DNA of 64,000 nucleotides, taken from NCBI GenBank assembly GCA_016215625.1, contig JACRIW010000041.1, positions 1 to 64,000 of the forward strand. Reading direction: 5' to 3'. The notes under the pieces were generated by a model. The model saw only the letters and a list, made by a program, of their open reading frames with translations, searched no databases and was not told the DNA's origin. Of the stretch, positions 23,864 through 33,032 are shown piece after piece (within the stretch, counting starts at the first letter, position 1; every line of letters begins with the position of its first letter). The position numbers were made by a program, and so were the translations under genes. Source of the DNA: Candidatus Eiseniibacteriota bacterium. Its GTDB lineage: Bacteria > Eisenbacteria > RBG-16-71-46.

Positions 23864-26524
23864 ATGTCCGTCAGCCTCACCGAACTGATCGAGCACCAGC
23901 TGCTGCCGCGCGTGCAGAAGCCCAACCGCTACATGGGGCAGGCGCTCGCGGCACCGGCCAAGGACCCGTCGCAGGTCGAGGTGCGCATGCTCATCGCGTT
24001 CCCGGACGCGTTCGAGATCGGACTCTCCAATCTCGGCATCCGGATCCTCCACCACATCGTGAACGGCCGCGCGGACAGCGTGGCGGAGATGACGTTCGCG
24101 CCGTGGCCGGACGCGGAAGCCGAGATGCGCCGCATGGGCATTCCGCTCTTCTCGATCGACCGGCACACGCCGGCGCACGAGTTCGACGTCATCGGCTTCT
24201 CCCTGCAGTACGAGCTGCAGTACACGAACGTGCTCACGATGCTCGAGCTCGCGGGCCTGCCGCTGCGCACGCTCGAGCGCGACGAGCGCCACGCCCTCGT
24301 GATCGCAGGCGGCGCGCAGGCGTTCAGCCCCGAGCCGATGGCCGAGTTCATCGACGCGTTCGTCATCGGGGACGGCGAGGACGTCGTCCACCGCATCGTG
24401 GACACCGTGAAGGCGGCGAAGCGCGCGGGCACTCCGCGCCGCGCGCTGCTGCGCCAGCTCGCGCACCTGCCCGGCGTGTACGTGCCCGCGGGTTACGTGA
24501 CCGAGATGTCGCCCGAGGGCTGGCTCGTGCCGCGCGCGCTGCCGGGCTACCCCGATCGCGTGTTCTCGACCTACGTGAAGAAGCTCGACGCGGCGTACTA
24601 CCCGCCCATGCCGCTCGTGCCCGTCGGGGAGATCACGCACGACCGGCTGTCGGTCGAGGTGATGCGCGGCTGCACGCGCGGCTGCCGTTTCTGCCAGGCC
24701 GGCATGATCAACCGCCCCGTGCGCGAGAAGCCCGCGCAGCAGGTCGTCGAGGAAGTGCTGCGCGGCCTGCAGGGCACCGGCATGGAAGAAGTGTCGCTCA
24801 TCTCGCTGAGCACGACCGACCACACGCAGATCGTCGACCAGGTGAACGCGCTCGCGGACCTGCTCTGCCCGACGCGTGTGCAGCTGTCGCTGCCGTCCAC
24901 GCGCCCGGACAACGTGCCGCAGGAAGTCGCGCAGCGCATCGCCGCGCAGAAGAAGGGCAGCATCACGCTCGCGCCCGAAGCCGGCAGCCAGCGCATGCGC
25001 GACGTGATCAACAAGAACCACACCGAGGCCGAGCTGCTGCAGTCCGTGCACACGGCCGCCGCCGAGGGCTACACCGGGGCCAAGCTGTACTTCATGTGCG
25101 GGCTCCCCGGTGAGAACGACGACGACCTCCGCGCCATTCTCGACCTCGGCCACAAGGCCTGGGCGACGGCGCGCGAGGCGGGCAACAAGTCGTTCCGCAT
25201 CACCGTGAGCGTCTCTCCTCACGTGCCGAAGCCGCACACGCCGTTCGCGTGGGCGGAGCAGGTGAACACCGACGAGCTCAATCGCCGTCTCGGCGTGCTC
25301 CGCGAGGCGGTCAAGGGCAAGCCGATCACGCTCAAGTACCGCGACGCGGAGACCAGCCTTCTCGAAGGCGTCTTCACGCGCGGCGACCGCCGGCTGTGCG
25401 CGGTGGTCGAGGACGCGTACCGCCGCGGCTGCCGGTTCGACGCCTGGACCGAACACCTGCGCTACGCGACCTGGCTCGACGTTTTTCACGACCACGGTCT
25501 CGAACCCGAACGCTACCTGGTCGAGCGTTCGACGGATCTCGATCAGCCGTGGGACATGGTGCAGTCTCCGGTCACGCGGAAGTTCCTCGTGCGCGAGAAA
25601 CTCCGGGCGGACCGGGCCGCCGTCACCGACGACTGCCGTCTCGAGGACATCTGCTTCTCGTGCGGCGTCGTGGAGTGCAACCAGCGTCCGTGGGTGCGAG
25701 AGCCCCACGCGCCGCTGGACGTGGACCAGGCGGTCGCTTCCGTCCCGACGCAGGCCTTCGGCCGCAAGGGACGGCGCACGAACGCGACTGCCGGAGGCGT
25801 GGGCACGAGCCTGCGTTTCCGCATCCAGTACGAGAAGGGGAGCGCGATGCGCTTCACCTCGCACCTGGACCTCCTGCGCACCTGGGAGCGATCGCTTCGC
25901 CGCTCCGGGTTGCCGCTGGCCTTCTCCCAGGGGCATCACCCGCACATCAAGATGTCGTTCGGGCCCCCGCTGCCGCTGGGATTTCGTTCGCGGGCCGAGG
26001 TGTTCGACCTCGAGTTCTCGCGGCCTCCCGGTGTCGATCTCGCCGAAAGGCTCGACGCCGTGCTGCCCGAGGGACTCCGGATCGAATCGTTCCGGCCCAT
26101 TCTCTTCAAGGTTCCTTCGCTCATGAGCCAGCTGGAAGGCGCGAGCTATCGCGTCCGCTTCCCGGCCAGCTTCCTCGGGGAGGCCGGCCTGACGCCGGCC
26201 ACGCTCCCGGGGACGCTCGCACCCCGGGTCCGGGATCTGCTGGCGCAGGAGTGCGTCGTCGTCCGGCGCACGAGCGAAGACAAGGTACGCGAGTTCGACG
26301 CCCGGCCGTCCGTGGCGGCGCTCGAAGTGTTCGGCGAGGAATCGCCGGCCGCGCTCGACATGCATCTGCGGTTCACGATGCGTGCGCAGGCGCGTCCCGA
26401 CGACGTCGTCGGCCTTCTTTTCCCCGGACTCGATCCCCGCACCGTGGATGTGGAACGCACGGGACTGTGGGTCGAGCGCGAGGGCCATCGGTTCGATCCG
26501 ATGGAGGCGCTCCAGCTGCGGTAG
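23864..26524 (+). CDS. Fused radical SAM protein (TIGR03960-type) with C-terminal DUF2344 domain
   Basis: An 886-residue protein. Residues 1-180 resemble a B12-binding Rossmann domain (EVRMLIAFPDAFEIGLSNLG; DVIGFSLQYELQYTN). The radical SAM cluster is C270-C274-C277 in RGCTRGCRFCQAG. From about residue 645 a DUF2344 domain begins (FRIQYEKGSAMRFTSHLDLL, then SQGHHPHIKMSFGPPLPLG). These two parts are often separate adjacent genes upstream of RNase G and rplU; here they are one chain. Substrate unknown, with a link to translation or RNA suggested by context. ATG 23864 has AGGAG 10 nt upstream. Confidence 0.87.
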   Translation: MSVSLTELIEHQLLPRVQKPNRYMGQALAAPAKDPSQVEVRMLIAFPDAFEIGLSNLGIRILHHIVNGRADSVAEMTFAPWPDAEAEMRRMGIPLFSIDRHTPAHEFDVIGFSLQYELQYTNVLTMLELAGLPLRTLERDERHALVIAGGAQAFSPEPMAEFIDAFVIGDGEDVVHRIVDTVKAAKRAGTPRRALLRQLAHLPGVYVPAGYVTEMSPEGWLVPRALPGYPDRVFSTYVKKLDAAYYPPMPLVPVGEITHDRLSVEVMRGCTRGCRFCQAGMINRPVREKPAQQVVEEVLRGLQGTGMEEVSLISLSTTDHTQIVDQVNALADLLCPTRVQLSLPSTRPDNVPQEVAQRIAAQKKGSITLAPEAGSQRMRDVINKNHTEAELLQSVHTAAAEGYTGAKLYFMCGLPGENDDDLRAILDLGHKAWATAREAGNKSFRITVSVSPHVPKPHTPFAWAEQVNTDELNRRLGVLREAVKGKPITLKYRDAETSLLEGVFTRGDRRLCAVVEDAYRRGCRFDAWTEHLRYATWLDVFHDHGLEPERYLVERSTDLDQPWDMVQSPVTRKFLVREKLRADRAAVTDDCRLEDICFSCGVVECNQRPWVREPHAPLDVDQAVASVPTQAFGRKGRRTNATAGGVGTSLRFRIQYEKGSAMRFTSHLDLLRTWERSLRRSGLPLAFSQGHHPHIKMSFGPPLPLGFRSRAEVFDLEFSRPPGVDLAERLDAVLPEGLRIESFRPILFKVPSLMSQLEGASYRVRFPASFLGEAGLTPATLPGTLAPRVRDLLAQECVVVRRTSEDKVREFDARPSVAALEVFGEESPAALDMHLRFTMRAQARPDDVVGLLFPGLDPRTVDVERTGLWVEREGHRFDPMEALQLR

Positions 26525-26559
26525 GACCGTTCGAAGTTCGCGTCCGGGAAGGACGCCCC

Positions 26560-28110
26560 GTGAAGCAGCGCATCATCATCAACGCGGACTCGTACGAGAC
26601 CCGCGTCGCGATTCTCGAGCACGACGAACTCGCCGAACTGTTCGTCGAGCGTGCCGAACAGCGCCGCAACGTCGGCGACATCTACAAGGGTCGCGTCAAC
26701 GCGGTCCTTCCGGGCATGCAGTCGGCGTTCGTGGACCTCGGTCTCGCGAAGACCGGATTCCTGCACGCCTCCGACCTCGCCGAGTCGCTCGGCGCGCTCG
26801 AGGACCTCTCCGACGCCGACGACTCCGCGGGCGACCGCAAGGCACGCCGCCGGGCGCCGGTGCCCAAGATCGAGGACCACCTCAAGAAGGGGCAGGAGAT
26901 CCTCGTCCAGATCACGAAGGAGTCCATCGGCACGAAGGGCCCGCGCGTGACCCAGCAGATCAGCCTGCCGGGCCGCTTCTGCGTCCTCATGCCGGGCGTG
27001 GACCACGTCGGCGTCTCGCGCCGCATCGACGAGCGCTCCGAGCGCCAGCGCATCAAGGCGATCATCCACGACCTGAAGCCGAAGGGCGTCGGCCTCATCG
27101 CGCGCACCGTGGGCGAGGGCAAGGGCGACGCCGAGTACGCCGCCGACATCAAGCACCTCACGCGGCTGTGGCAGAAGATCGAGAAGAAGGCGGGCGGTTC
27201 GCGCGCGCCCTCGCTCATCCACCGCGAACTCGAGATGACGGCGAGCCTCATCCGCGACCTGTTCACGGACGACGTCGAGGAAGTCTTCATCGACGACAAG
27301 CAGTCCTACACCGAGATCGAGCGCTACCTGAAGGCCGTCTCGCCCGAGCTCGCCGAACGCGTGAAGCACTACAAGGGCAAGGACCCGATCTTCGACGCCT
27401 TCGGGATCGAGCCGCAGATCGAGAAGACCTTCGAGCGCAAGGTGTGGCTCAAGAAGGGCGGCTACATCTGCATCGACCACGCCGAGGCGCTCGTCGCCGT
27501 CGACGTGAACACCGGCCGGTTCACCGGCAAGAAGAACCAGGAAGAGACCATCTTCCGCACGAACATGGAGGCGGCCGTCGAAGTGCCGCGCCAGCTCCGG
27601 CTCCGCGACATCGGTGGCATCATCGTCGTCGACTTCATCGACATGGAGAGCGACTCGAACAAGCGTGCCGTGCTCGACACGCTCCGCGCCGAGCTCAAGA
27701 AGGACCGTGCGCGCACGAAGGCGTTCGCGGTCAGCGAGCTGGGCCTCGTCGAGATGACGCGCCAGCGTGAGCGCTCGAGCCTCCTGCACTACTACACCGA
27801 GGACTGCCCGACGTGTGGCGGCCTCGGCAAGGTGCCGAGCAACGAGACCATGCTCGTCAAGCTCGAGCGCGCGATGCGGCGCGTGATGGCGATGGGCTCG
27901 CACAAGCGCGTCACCGTCAAGGTGGCGCCGGACGTCGCCCTGTTCCTCGTCGAGTCCGAGGCGCGGCGGTTCTCCGAGATGGAGAAGCGCTTCCGGATCT
28001 CGATCGACCTCAAGGACGATCCGCAGCTCAAGCGCGGCGAGATGAAGATCTTCAGCGAGAAGAAGCACGAGCTCACCAAGCAGGTGGTGGGCGCCGTGCC
28101 GATGACGTAG
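26560..28110 (+). CDS. rng: Ribonuclease G/E family endoribonuclease
   Basis: A 516-residue RNase G-length enzyme that makes 5'-end-dependent cuts in rRNA precursors and mRNA. The S1 domain is at residues ~35-130 (RRNVGDIYKGRVNAVLPGMQ). The catalytic DNase I-like region holds VAVDVNTGRFTGKKNQEET and GGIIVVDFIDMES, whose acidic residues bind the metal. The zinc-link motif is CPTC (Cys416, Cys419). It lacks the long disordered C-terminal half of RNase E. GTG 26560 follows GGGAAGGA. It shares the operon with the radical SAM gene. Confidence 0.92.
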   Translation: MKQRIIINADSYETRVAILEHDELAELFVERAEQRRNVGDIYKGRVNAVLPGMQSAFVDLGLAKTGFLHASDLAESLGALEDLSDADDSAGDRKARRRAPVPKIEDHLKKGQEILVQITKESIGTKGPRVTQQISLPGRFCVLMPGVDHVGVSRRIDERSERQRIKAIIHDLKPKGVGLIARTVGEGKGDAEYAADIKHLTRLWQKIEKKAGGSRAPSLIHRELEMTASLIRDLFTDDVEEVFIDDKQSYTEIERYLKAVSPELAERVKHYKGKDPIFDAFGIEPQIEKTFERKVWLKKGGYICIDHAEALVAVDVNTGRFTGKKNQEETIFRTNMEAAVEVPRQLRLRDIGGIIVVDFIDMESDSNKRAVLDTLRAELKKDRARTKAFAVSELGLVEMTRQRERSSLLHYYTEDCPTCGGLGKVPSNETMLVKLERAMRRVMAMGSHKRVTVKVAPDVALFLVESEARRFSEMEKRFRISIDLKDDPQLKRGEMKIFSEKKHELTKQVVGAVPMT

Positions 28111-28130
28111 GCCGCTCGCCGGATCCGTTC

Positions 28131-29771
28131 ATGTCCCGACCGCCCGAATCCTCCCGCGCCCCGGCCCTTCCGGCCGGGGCGTGGCGTTGGATCGCGCTGG
28201 CCTTCGCCGGCGCGCTCGCGATCTACGCCACCGGCGCCGCGCCCACCGTGCTCGAGGGCGACAGCGGGGAACTGCAGGCGGTCGCCCTCGCCGGTGGCGT
28301 CGCGCATTCGTCGGGCTACCCGCTCTTCTGTCTCGTGTCCCGGCTCTTCGCGCTGCTGCCGGGCGATCCCGCGTTCCGCATCAATCTCATGAGCGCGTGC
28401 TTCGGCGCGGCGGGCGTCGCGACGCTCGTCGCCTGCGGCATCGAGCTCGGGCTCGGAGGCGCGGCCGCGCTCGCCGCGGGCATCCTGTTCGGCGCGGGCT
28501 TCAGCTGGTGGAGCGCGTCGCTGCGCGCCGAGGTCTACACGCTCAGCCTGTTCGTCATGCTGCTCGCGTGGCGGCACGTGAACTTCGCGCTGCACACCCG
28601 CGCGCCGCGCGACCGCATCGTGGCCGCGGTGCTGCTCGGTGTCGCGTGCACCGGGCACCTGTCCCACCTCGGCGCGGTCGCGTGCCTCGGGCTCGCGCTC
28701 GCGTGGGCCGCGTGGCGGGAGGGACGCACGTGGCCCGAGTGGCCGGCGCTCGTGGGAGCGTTCGTGCTCGGGCTCACGCCGTACCTCTACCTCGTGTGGG
28801 CGGACCACGTGAACCTCGGCTTCGACTACCTCGACTACGTGGACCACATCTTCTATCCGGGCACGGGCGTGCCCGACGCCCGCCTCGACGGCGCGTTCGA
28901 ACGGCTGCGCTGGCTCGTCTTCGGGCGCAACCTGCTGCCCGGCTCGCCCATGGAGTTCCACCCGGGCGACCTCCTGCGCGCGATCCGCAAGCACTCGGTT
29001 CCCGTCGGGCTCTTCGAACTGGGGCTGCCCGCCACGGCGCTCGTCGTGCCGGGGTTCGTGCGCATGTTCCGTCTCGACGCCGGGCAGGCCTTGCGCATGC
29101 TCGTACTCACGGTCGCGACGCTCCTCCTGGCGGCGCAGGTCTCGTTCGGCGGCCTGTTCGCGCTCTTCCTGCTGTTCCCGCTCGCGCTCGTCTCGCTGCT
29201 CGCGGCGCTCGGGCTCGAGTGGGCGCTCGGCTTCGTGCCGCGCGGGGCCTGGCGTTCGGTCTCCGTGCCGCTCGCCGCCGCGCTGCTCATGGTGCCCACG
29301 CACGAGCTTCGCCGGCGCGCGTACGTGCACCCCATCGGGCAGGAGCGGCTCATGGTGCACGACGAAGGATCGAACCGCCCCCTGCGGCTCATGTACCGCC
29401 GCCTCAAGCAGCCCTACGCCGTGCGCGACTTCGGCCGCGCGATCGTGCGCGCGGTGCCGGACAGCGCGCTGCTCGTCGCGAACTGGCCGGACATGGGCGT
29501 CGTGCTCTATCACACGTACGGACTGCGCGAGCGCGGCGACCTCACGCTCATGCAGCTCAGCCGTCCGCAGTACCTGATCCGGGCGCGGGTCTGGCAGGAG
29601 CGGCACGACCTCGCGCGGCGCCCCATCGTGTTCCTGTCGATGCCCCCGGACGTCCGTGCCCACCTCGCGGTGGCCGACTCGCTCGACCTTTCGGGTGGAC
29701 GGTGGGCGTACGTCGTCCGCACGGCGCTCACGGACCTGCCCGCCACGCGCGGTGACCGGCTGGGGGAGTGA
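28131..29771 (+). CDS. DUF2723-type polytopic membrane protein, probable glycosyltransferase
   Basis: A 546-residue protein with many hydrophobic segments over residues ~15-390 and a soluble C-terminal ~150 residues. The N-terminal loop reads TVLEGDSGELQAVALAGGVAHSSGYPLF, the DUF2723 signature; the acidic pair is in the position of the catalytic loop of GT-C transferases using lipid-linked sugars. It probably glycosylates proteins or envelope components on the outer face of the inner membrane. ATG 28131 begins 20 bases after rng. The substrate cannot be inferred. Confidence 0.75.
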   Translation: MSRPPESSRAPALPAGAWRWIALAFAGALAIYATGAAPTVLEGDSGELQAVALAGGVAHSSGYPLFCLVSRLFALLPGDPAFRINLMSACFGAAGVATLVACGIELGLGGAAALAAGILFGAGFSWWSASLRAEVYTLSLFVMLLAWRHVNFALHTRAPRDRIVAAVLLGVACTGHLSHLGAVACLGLALAWAAWREGRTWPEWPALVGAFVLGLTPYLYLVWADHVNLGFDYLDYVDHIFYPGTGVPDARLDGAFERLRWLVFGRNLLPGSPMEFHPGDLLRAIRKHSVPVGLFELGLPATALVVPGFVRMFRLDAGQALRMLVLTVATLLLAAQVSFGGLFALFLLFPLALVSLLAALGLEWALGFVPRGAWRSVSVPLAAALLMVPTHELRRRAYVHPIGQERLMVHDEGSNRPLRLMYRRLKQPYAVRDFGRAIVRAVPDSALLVANWPDMGVVLYHTYGLRERGDLTLMQLSRPQYLIRARVWQERHDLARRPIVFLSMPPDVRAHLAVADSLDLSGGRWAYVVRTALTDLPATRGDRLGE

Positions 29772-29847
29772 CGAGGGTTTCGATTGCGCCACGAGGCGCG
29801 GCGCGGGCATGCTGTACGGGAACGTCATCCACCCTACGGGAGAGCGC

Positions 29848-31512
29848 TTGGCCTTCTTCGAGATCATCGCGGGACTGCTGCTCGCCGCCTTCGGCGTGGC
29901 GCGGGACCTGCTCTCGGGCGGACCGCCCAGCATCGGACTGAAGCAGTTCCTGCTCGTCCTCGCCGGGCTCCTGCTCGCCGCCGACGGACTCGTGCGCTGG
30001 CGCTCGCGGCTGCGCGCGGGACTCTTCGAACACCTCGGCGTCGAAGGCGCCGCGGGCGCGCGCGCCACGTGGATCCTCGCGCTGGCCCTGCTCGCGCTCC
30101 AGCTCTTCGCGTTCCAGCACTACGTCGTGGACGACGCCTACATCACGTTCCGGTATGCGAAGAACGCGCTCACGACCGGGCACGTGACGTGGAATCCCGG
30201 CGAGCGGCCGGTCGAAGGCTACTCGAACTTCCTGTGGCTGCTCCTGTCCATGGGCGCCATGCGCGCCGGACTCGATCCGCTGCTCGTCTCGAAGCTCGTC
30301 TCGGTCGTCGCGCTCGCCGCGTCGGCCTTCGCGGTGCGGCGACTCGCGTCGCGCGCGGGCGCGGGGGCGCTCGGTTCGCGTCTCGCCGTGCTCGTCTTCC
30401 TCGCGCTGCCCTCGTTCGCGTTCTGGGCGATGAGCGGGCTCGAGACCGTGTCGGTCGTCCTGTTCTCGCTGCTCTTCCTCGAGGCGTACGACGACGAAGT
30501 CGCGCGCGGGCGCATGCCCTGGCGTTCGGCGGTGTGGGCGATGTTCCTGCTGCTCTCGCGACCGGAGACCCCGCTCTTCCTCGTGCTCGTCGCGCTGCCG
30601 AGCGTGCTCCGGCCCGGCCGCGGGGAGTGGAAGTCGCTCGCGGTGCTCGTGGGCCTCGTCATGCTCGCGAGCGCGCCGTACTTCGCCTGGAAGCTGCGCG
30701 CGTTCGGCACGGTGCTTCCGAACACGCTGTCGGCGAAGGCCCGCCCGCTCAGCGGGTTCAAGCTCGTGGTCGAGGCCTACCGGTTCGTCTTCCCGTTCCT
30801 GCTGCCCGCGCTGCTCGTGCTCGCGCGCGGCGGACACCGCCTGCATCGCCAGATCTGGTTCGCGTTCGCGGGTTACACGCTCGCGGCGCTCAACGTGGCG
30901 CCGCACGTCGCGCACTACCTGCGCTTCTTCCTGCCGGTGCTCGGCGGCGTGGCGGTGGCCTCCGGCGTGGCGCTCGAGCACCTCGTGCGCTCGGTCGAGG
31001 ACGCGCGCGCGCGCCAGCGCGTGCTCGTCGCGGTCGCGTGCACGGCGTTCGCGTTCCTGCTCGCGCCCATCTTCGAGATGCGCACGTACGCCGAGAACGA
31101 GGCGCGCGGCTACCAGCACGCGCACATTCCCGTCGGCCGGCTGCTCGCCGAAGCCTACGGCCCGACCGACGTGCTCGCCGCCTCCGACTGCGGGCTCGTG
31201 CCCTTCGAGTCGGGCATGCGCACCATCGACATCTGGGGGCTGACCGACCGCCGCATCGCCACGCACGGTTTCGACCGCGCGTACGTGATGAGCCAGAAGC
31301 CCGACGTGGTCGTGATCCACAGCATGTACCCGAACGAGTTCCGCGGCCGCGAGACGTACGACGAGGCGATGTACGAGGCCGTCCGGACCGAGCCCGAACT
31401 GCGGCTGCGTGGACGCTGGGGCTTCTTCGGCTACTGGCTGTGGGTGTACTCACGCCGGCCGCTCGCGACCGGCGCCCCGGACGACGGGTCGGCGCCGATC
31501 TTCTTCTTCTGA
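29848..31512 (+). CDS. Polytopic GT-C-like sugar transferase (AftB-like)
   Basis: A 554-residue membrane protein with about ten transmembrane segments. The segment VVDDAYITFRYAKNALTTGH, then WNPGERPVEGYSNFLW, matches the loop of arabinofuranosyltransferase-like GT-C enzymes; the Asp pair would be catalytic. Donor and acceptor are unknown. TTG 29848 was chosen for the GGGAG 5 nt upstream and because the first membrane segment starts there; ATG 29809 is an alternative adding 13 residues with no clear ribosome binding site. It follows the DUF2723 gene, suggesting a pair acting on the same surface glycan. Confidence 0.72.
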   Translation: MAFFEIIAGLLLAAFGVARDLLSGGPPSIGLKQFLLVLAGLLLAADGLVRWRSRLRAGLFEHLGVEGAAGARATWILALALLALQLFAFQHYVVDDAYITFRYAKNALTTGHVTWNPGERPVEGYSNFLWLLLSMGAMRAGLDPLLVSKLVSVVALAASAFAVRRLASRAGAGALGSRLAVLVFLALPSFAFWAMSGLETVSVVLFSLLFLEAYDDEVARGRMPWRSAVWAMFLLLSRPETPLFLVLVALPSVLRPGRGEWKSLAVLVGLVMLASAPYFAWKLRAFGTVLPNTLSAKARPLSGFKLVVEAYRFVFPFLLPALLVLARGGHRLHRQIWFAFAGYTLAALNVAPHVAHYLRFFLPVLGGVAVASGVALEHLVRSVEDARARQRVLVAVACTAFAFLLAPIFEMRTYAENEARGYQHAHIPVGRLLAEAYGPTDVLAASDCGLVPFESGMRTIDIWGLTDRRIATHGFDRAYVMSQKPDVVVIHSMYPNEFRGRETYDEAMYEAVRTEPELRLRGRWGFFGYWLWVYSRRPLATGAPDDGSAPIFFF

Positions 31513-31531
31513 GCGGCGCCGCGGCGCGTGT

Positions 31532-32146
31532 TCAGCGCTTGCGCACGCGGAAGCTGAGCGGGCGCTGCAGCCGCTCGAAGCCCGAGCGCGAGGGGTTCGC
31601 CATGTCGGCGATCACGCGTTCGAGCCCGCGAATGGCGTTCAGCTCGAGGATCGTGCCGCGATCGGTCGGCGGACCCTCCACGAGCATCACGATCCGGAGC
31701 GGGCGCCGGAGGTAGTTCCACGCCTCGGCGGCCTGGCGGGACGGGGGGTAGCCCGGGACGATGACGATGAGATCCGCGCCCTCGGGCAGGGGGTAGTCCT
31801 GCATCGGGCGGATGCCCTCCCAGCCCTCGGGCCAGCGCTCGAGCTGGATGACGACGTGCTGCACCGCCGGGTAGTACGCCAGATCGGACAGGTCGCGCGT
31901 CGTGGGGATCCGGGGAAAGACCACCGAGGTCCCGAAGCCCAGGTCGAGCGGGTCGAGCAGCAGTGGGGCGGGCGGAGGCTCGGCGGGCAGCGCCGGCACC
32001 GCCGGCGCGGGGATGGTCCGGGCGCTGTCGGCGGCAGCCGGGGAGCCCTCACGAGCATCCGCCCCGGCCGCGGGAATCGCGCCGGGCGAGAGCGTGAGCA
32101 GGGTGGACGCGAGCAGCGCGGGCAGGGTGGGAAACGGGGTCTTCAT
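31532..32146 (-). CDS. Secreted protein of unknown function
   Basis: A 204-residue protein with a signal peptide (residues ~1-28, ending AAGADA), then a Pro/Ala-rich linker (about 30-60) and a compact domain. The domain contains the strand-like segments HVVIQLERWPEGWEG, ADLIVIVPGYPPSR and LRIVMLVEGPPT, reminiscent of DUF4159-like or other alpha/beta folds, but I do not recognise the family. ATG 32146 follows GGAG. It is a single gene between the sugar-transferase pair and rplU, reading away from rplU. Confidence 0.65.
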   Translation of the reverse strand: MKTPFPTLPALLASTLLTLSPGAIPAAGADAREGSPAAADSARTIPAPAVPALPAEPPPAPLLLDPLDLGFGTSVVFPRIPTTRDLSDLAYYPAVQHVVIQLERWPEGWEGIRPMQDYPLPEGADLIVIVPGYPPSRQAAEAWNYLRRPLRIVMLVEGPPTDRGTILELNAIRGLERVIADMANPSRSGFERLQRPLSFRVRKR

Positions 32147-32181
32147 GGGCGGCATCTCCGGGTCCGGGTGCGGCCCGCAGA

Positions 32182-32211
32182 TTGACAGGTCCGCGCGCGC
32201 CATGCTACAAA
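32182..32211 (+). promoter_or_regulatory. Promoter of rplU-rpmA
   Basis: TTGACA (32182-32187, perfect), an 18-bp spacer and TACAAA (32206-32211) preceded by TGC. The predicted leader is about 115 nt and contains a small CGCCC/GGGCG hairpin (32267-32287). It probably serves as a site of L21 feedback control, although no known leader class was recognised. Confidence 0.65.
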
Positions 32212-32332
32212 CTCCCGCTCCAAAACCACCCCAGAGGTCGTGCAAGGCCGATGGGTCGCCGGTGTGCGCCCACCTACTCGCAGGGCGAACCGGACGTGTC
32301 GTACCCGCGGTCTTCAGGGAGTACTGCAACTC

Positions 32333-32644
32333 ATGTACGCGATCGTCGACATCAACGGCAACCAGACGAAGGTCACGCCCGACGCGGTGCTCGAAGTTCC
32401 CGCGCTCGACGGCGAGCCGGGCGCCAAGCTCACCTTCGACAAGGTGCTCCTCGTCGGCAACGGCGACAAGATTTCGGTGGGCCAGCCCTCCATCAAGGGC
32501 GCGTCCGTCGCCGTCGAAATCGTCGAGCACCTGCGCGGGCCCAAACTCCGCATCTTCAAGTTCAAGCGCCGGCGCGCCTATCGCCGTCGCAAGGGTCACC
32601 GCGACGCGCTCACCCGCATTCGCGTCACCGCCATCTCGGCGTAA
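32333..32644 (+). CDS. rplU: 50S ribosomal protein L21
   Basis: A 103-residue L21, normal length. The N-terminus MYAIVDINGNQTKV and the basic C-terminal block FKFKRRRAYRRRKGHRD, which contacts 23S rRNA, identify it. It is followed by rpmA after 15 bases, the near-universal rplU-rpmA order. The radical SAM-rng pair that often precedes it lies 4 kb upstream behind three inserted genes. Confidence 0.95.
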   Translation: MYAIVDINGNQTKVTPDAVLEVPALDGEPGAKLTFDKVLLVGNGDKISVGQPSIKGASVAVEIVEHLRGPKLRIFKFKRRRAYRRRKGHRDALTRIRVTAISA

Positions 32645-32659
32645 GACAGAGGTCCTTCC

Positions 32660-32929
32660 ATGGCTCACAAAAAAGGCCAGTCCTCGACCAAGAACGGCCG
32701 CGAATCGCAGGCCCAACGTCTTGGCGTCAAGAAGTTCGGTGGTGAAGTGGTGCGCTCCGGCATGATCCTCGTGCGTCAGCGCGGTACCGTCGTGCACCCG
32801 GGCCAGAACGTCGGCAAGGGCAAGGACGACACGCTGTTCGCTCTCGCGGACGGTCAGGTGTCCTTCACGCGCTTCGGCAAGACGCGCAAGAAGATCCATG
32901 TGCTTCCGGTGACGGCCGAAGCCAACTGA
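32660..32929 (+). CDS. rpmA: 50S ribosomal protein L27
   Basis: An 89-residue L27. The N-terminus [16 protein letters not shown] starts directly with AHKKG, so no cleavable leader of the Firmicutes type is present; these residues reach the peptidyl-transferase centre. [24 protein letters not shown] is the family core. The last gene of its operon, it is followed by a strong hairpin. Confidence 0.96.
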   Translation: MAHKKGQSSTKNGRESQAQRLGVKKFGGEVVRSGMILVRQRGTVVHPGQNVGKGKDDTLFALADGQVSFTRFGKTRKKIHVLPVTAEAN

Positions 32930-32951
32930 TTTTTCGCAGCACGATTTCTCA

Positions 32952-32990
32952 CGCCGCCACTGGTCGGAACCGACCGGTGGCGGCGTTTCT
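32952..32990 (+). terminator. Terminator after rpmA
   Basis: CGCCGCCACTGGTCGG (32952-32967) pairs with CCGACCGGTGGCGGCG (32970-32985; one G-T pair), about 16 bp with a very tight loop, followed by TTTCT. It ends rplU-rpmA just before mdh. Confidence 0.75.
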
Positions 32991-33032
32991 CTTGAACCGA
33001 AGATCCAACGACACATTCAACGGAGGGATCCC

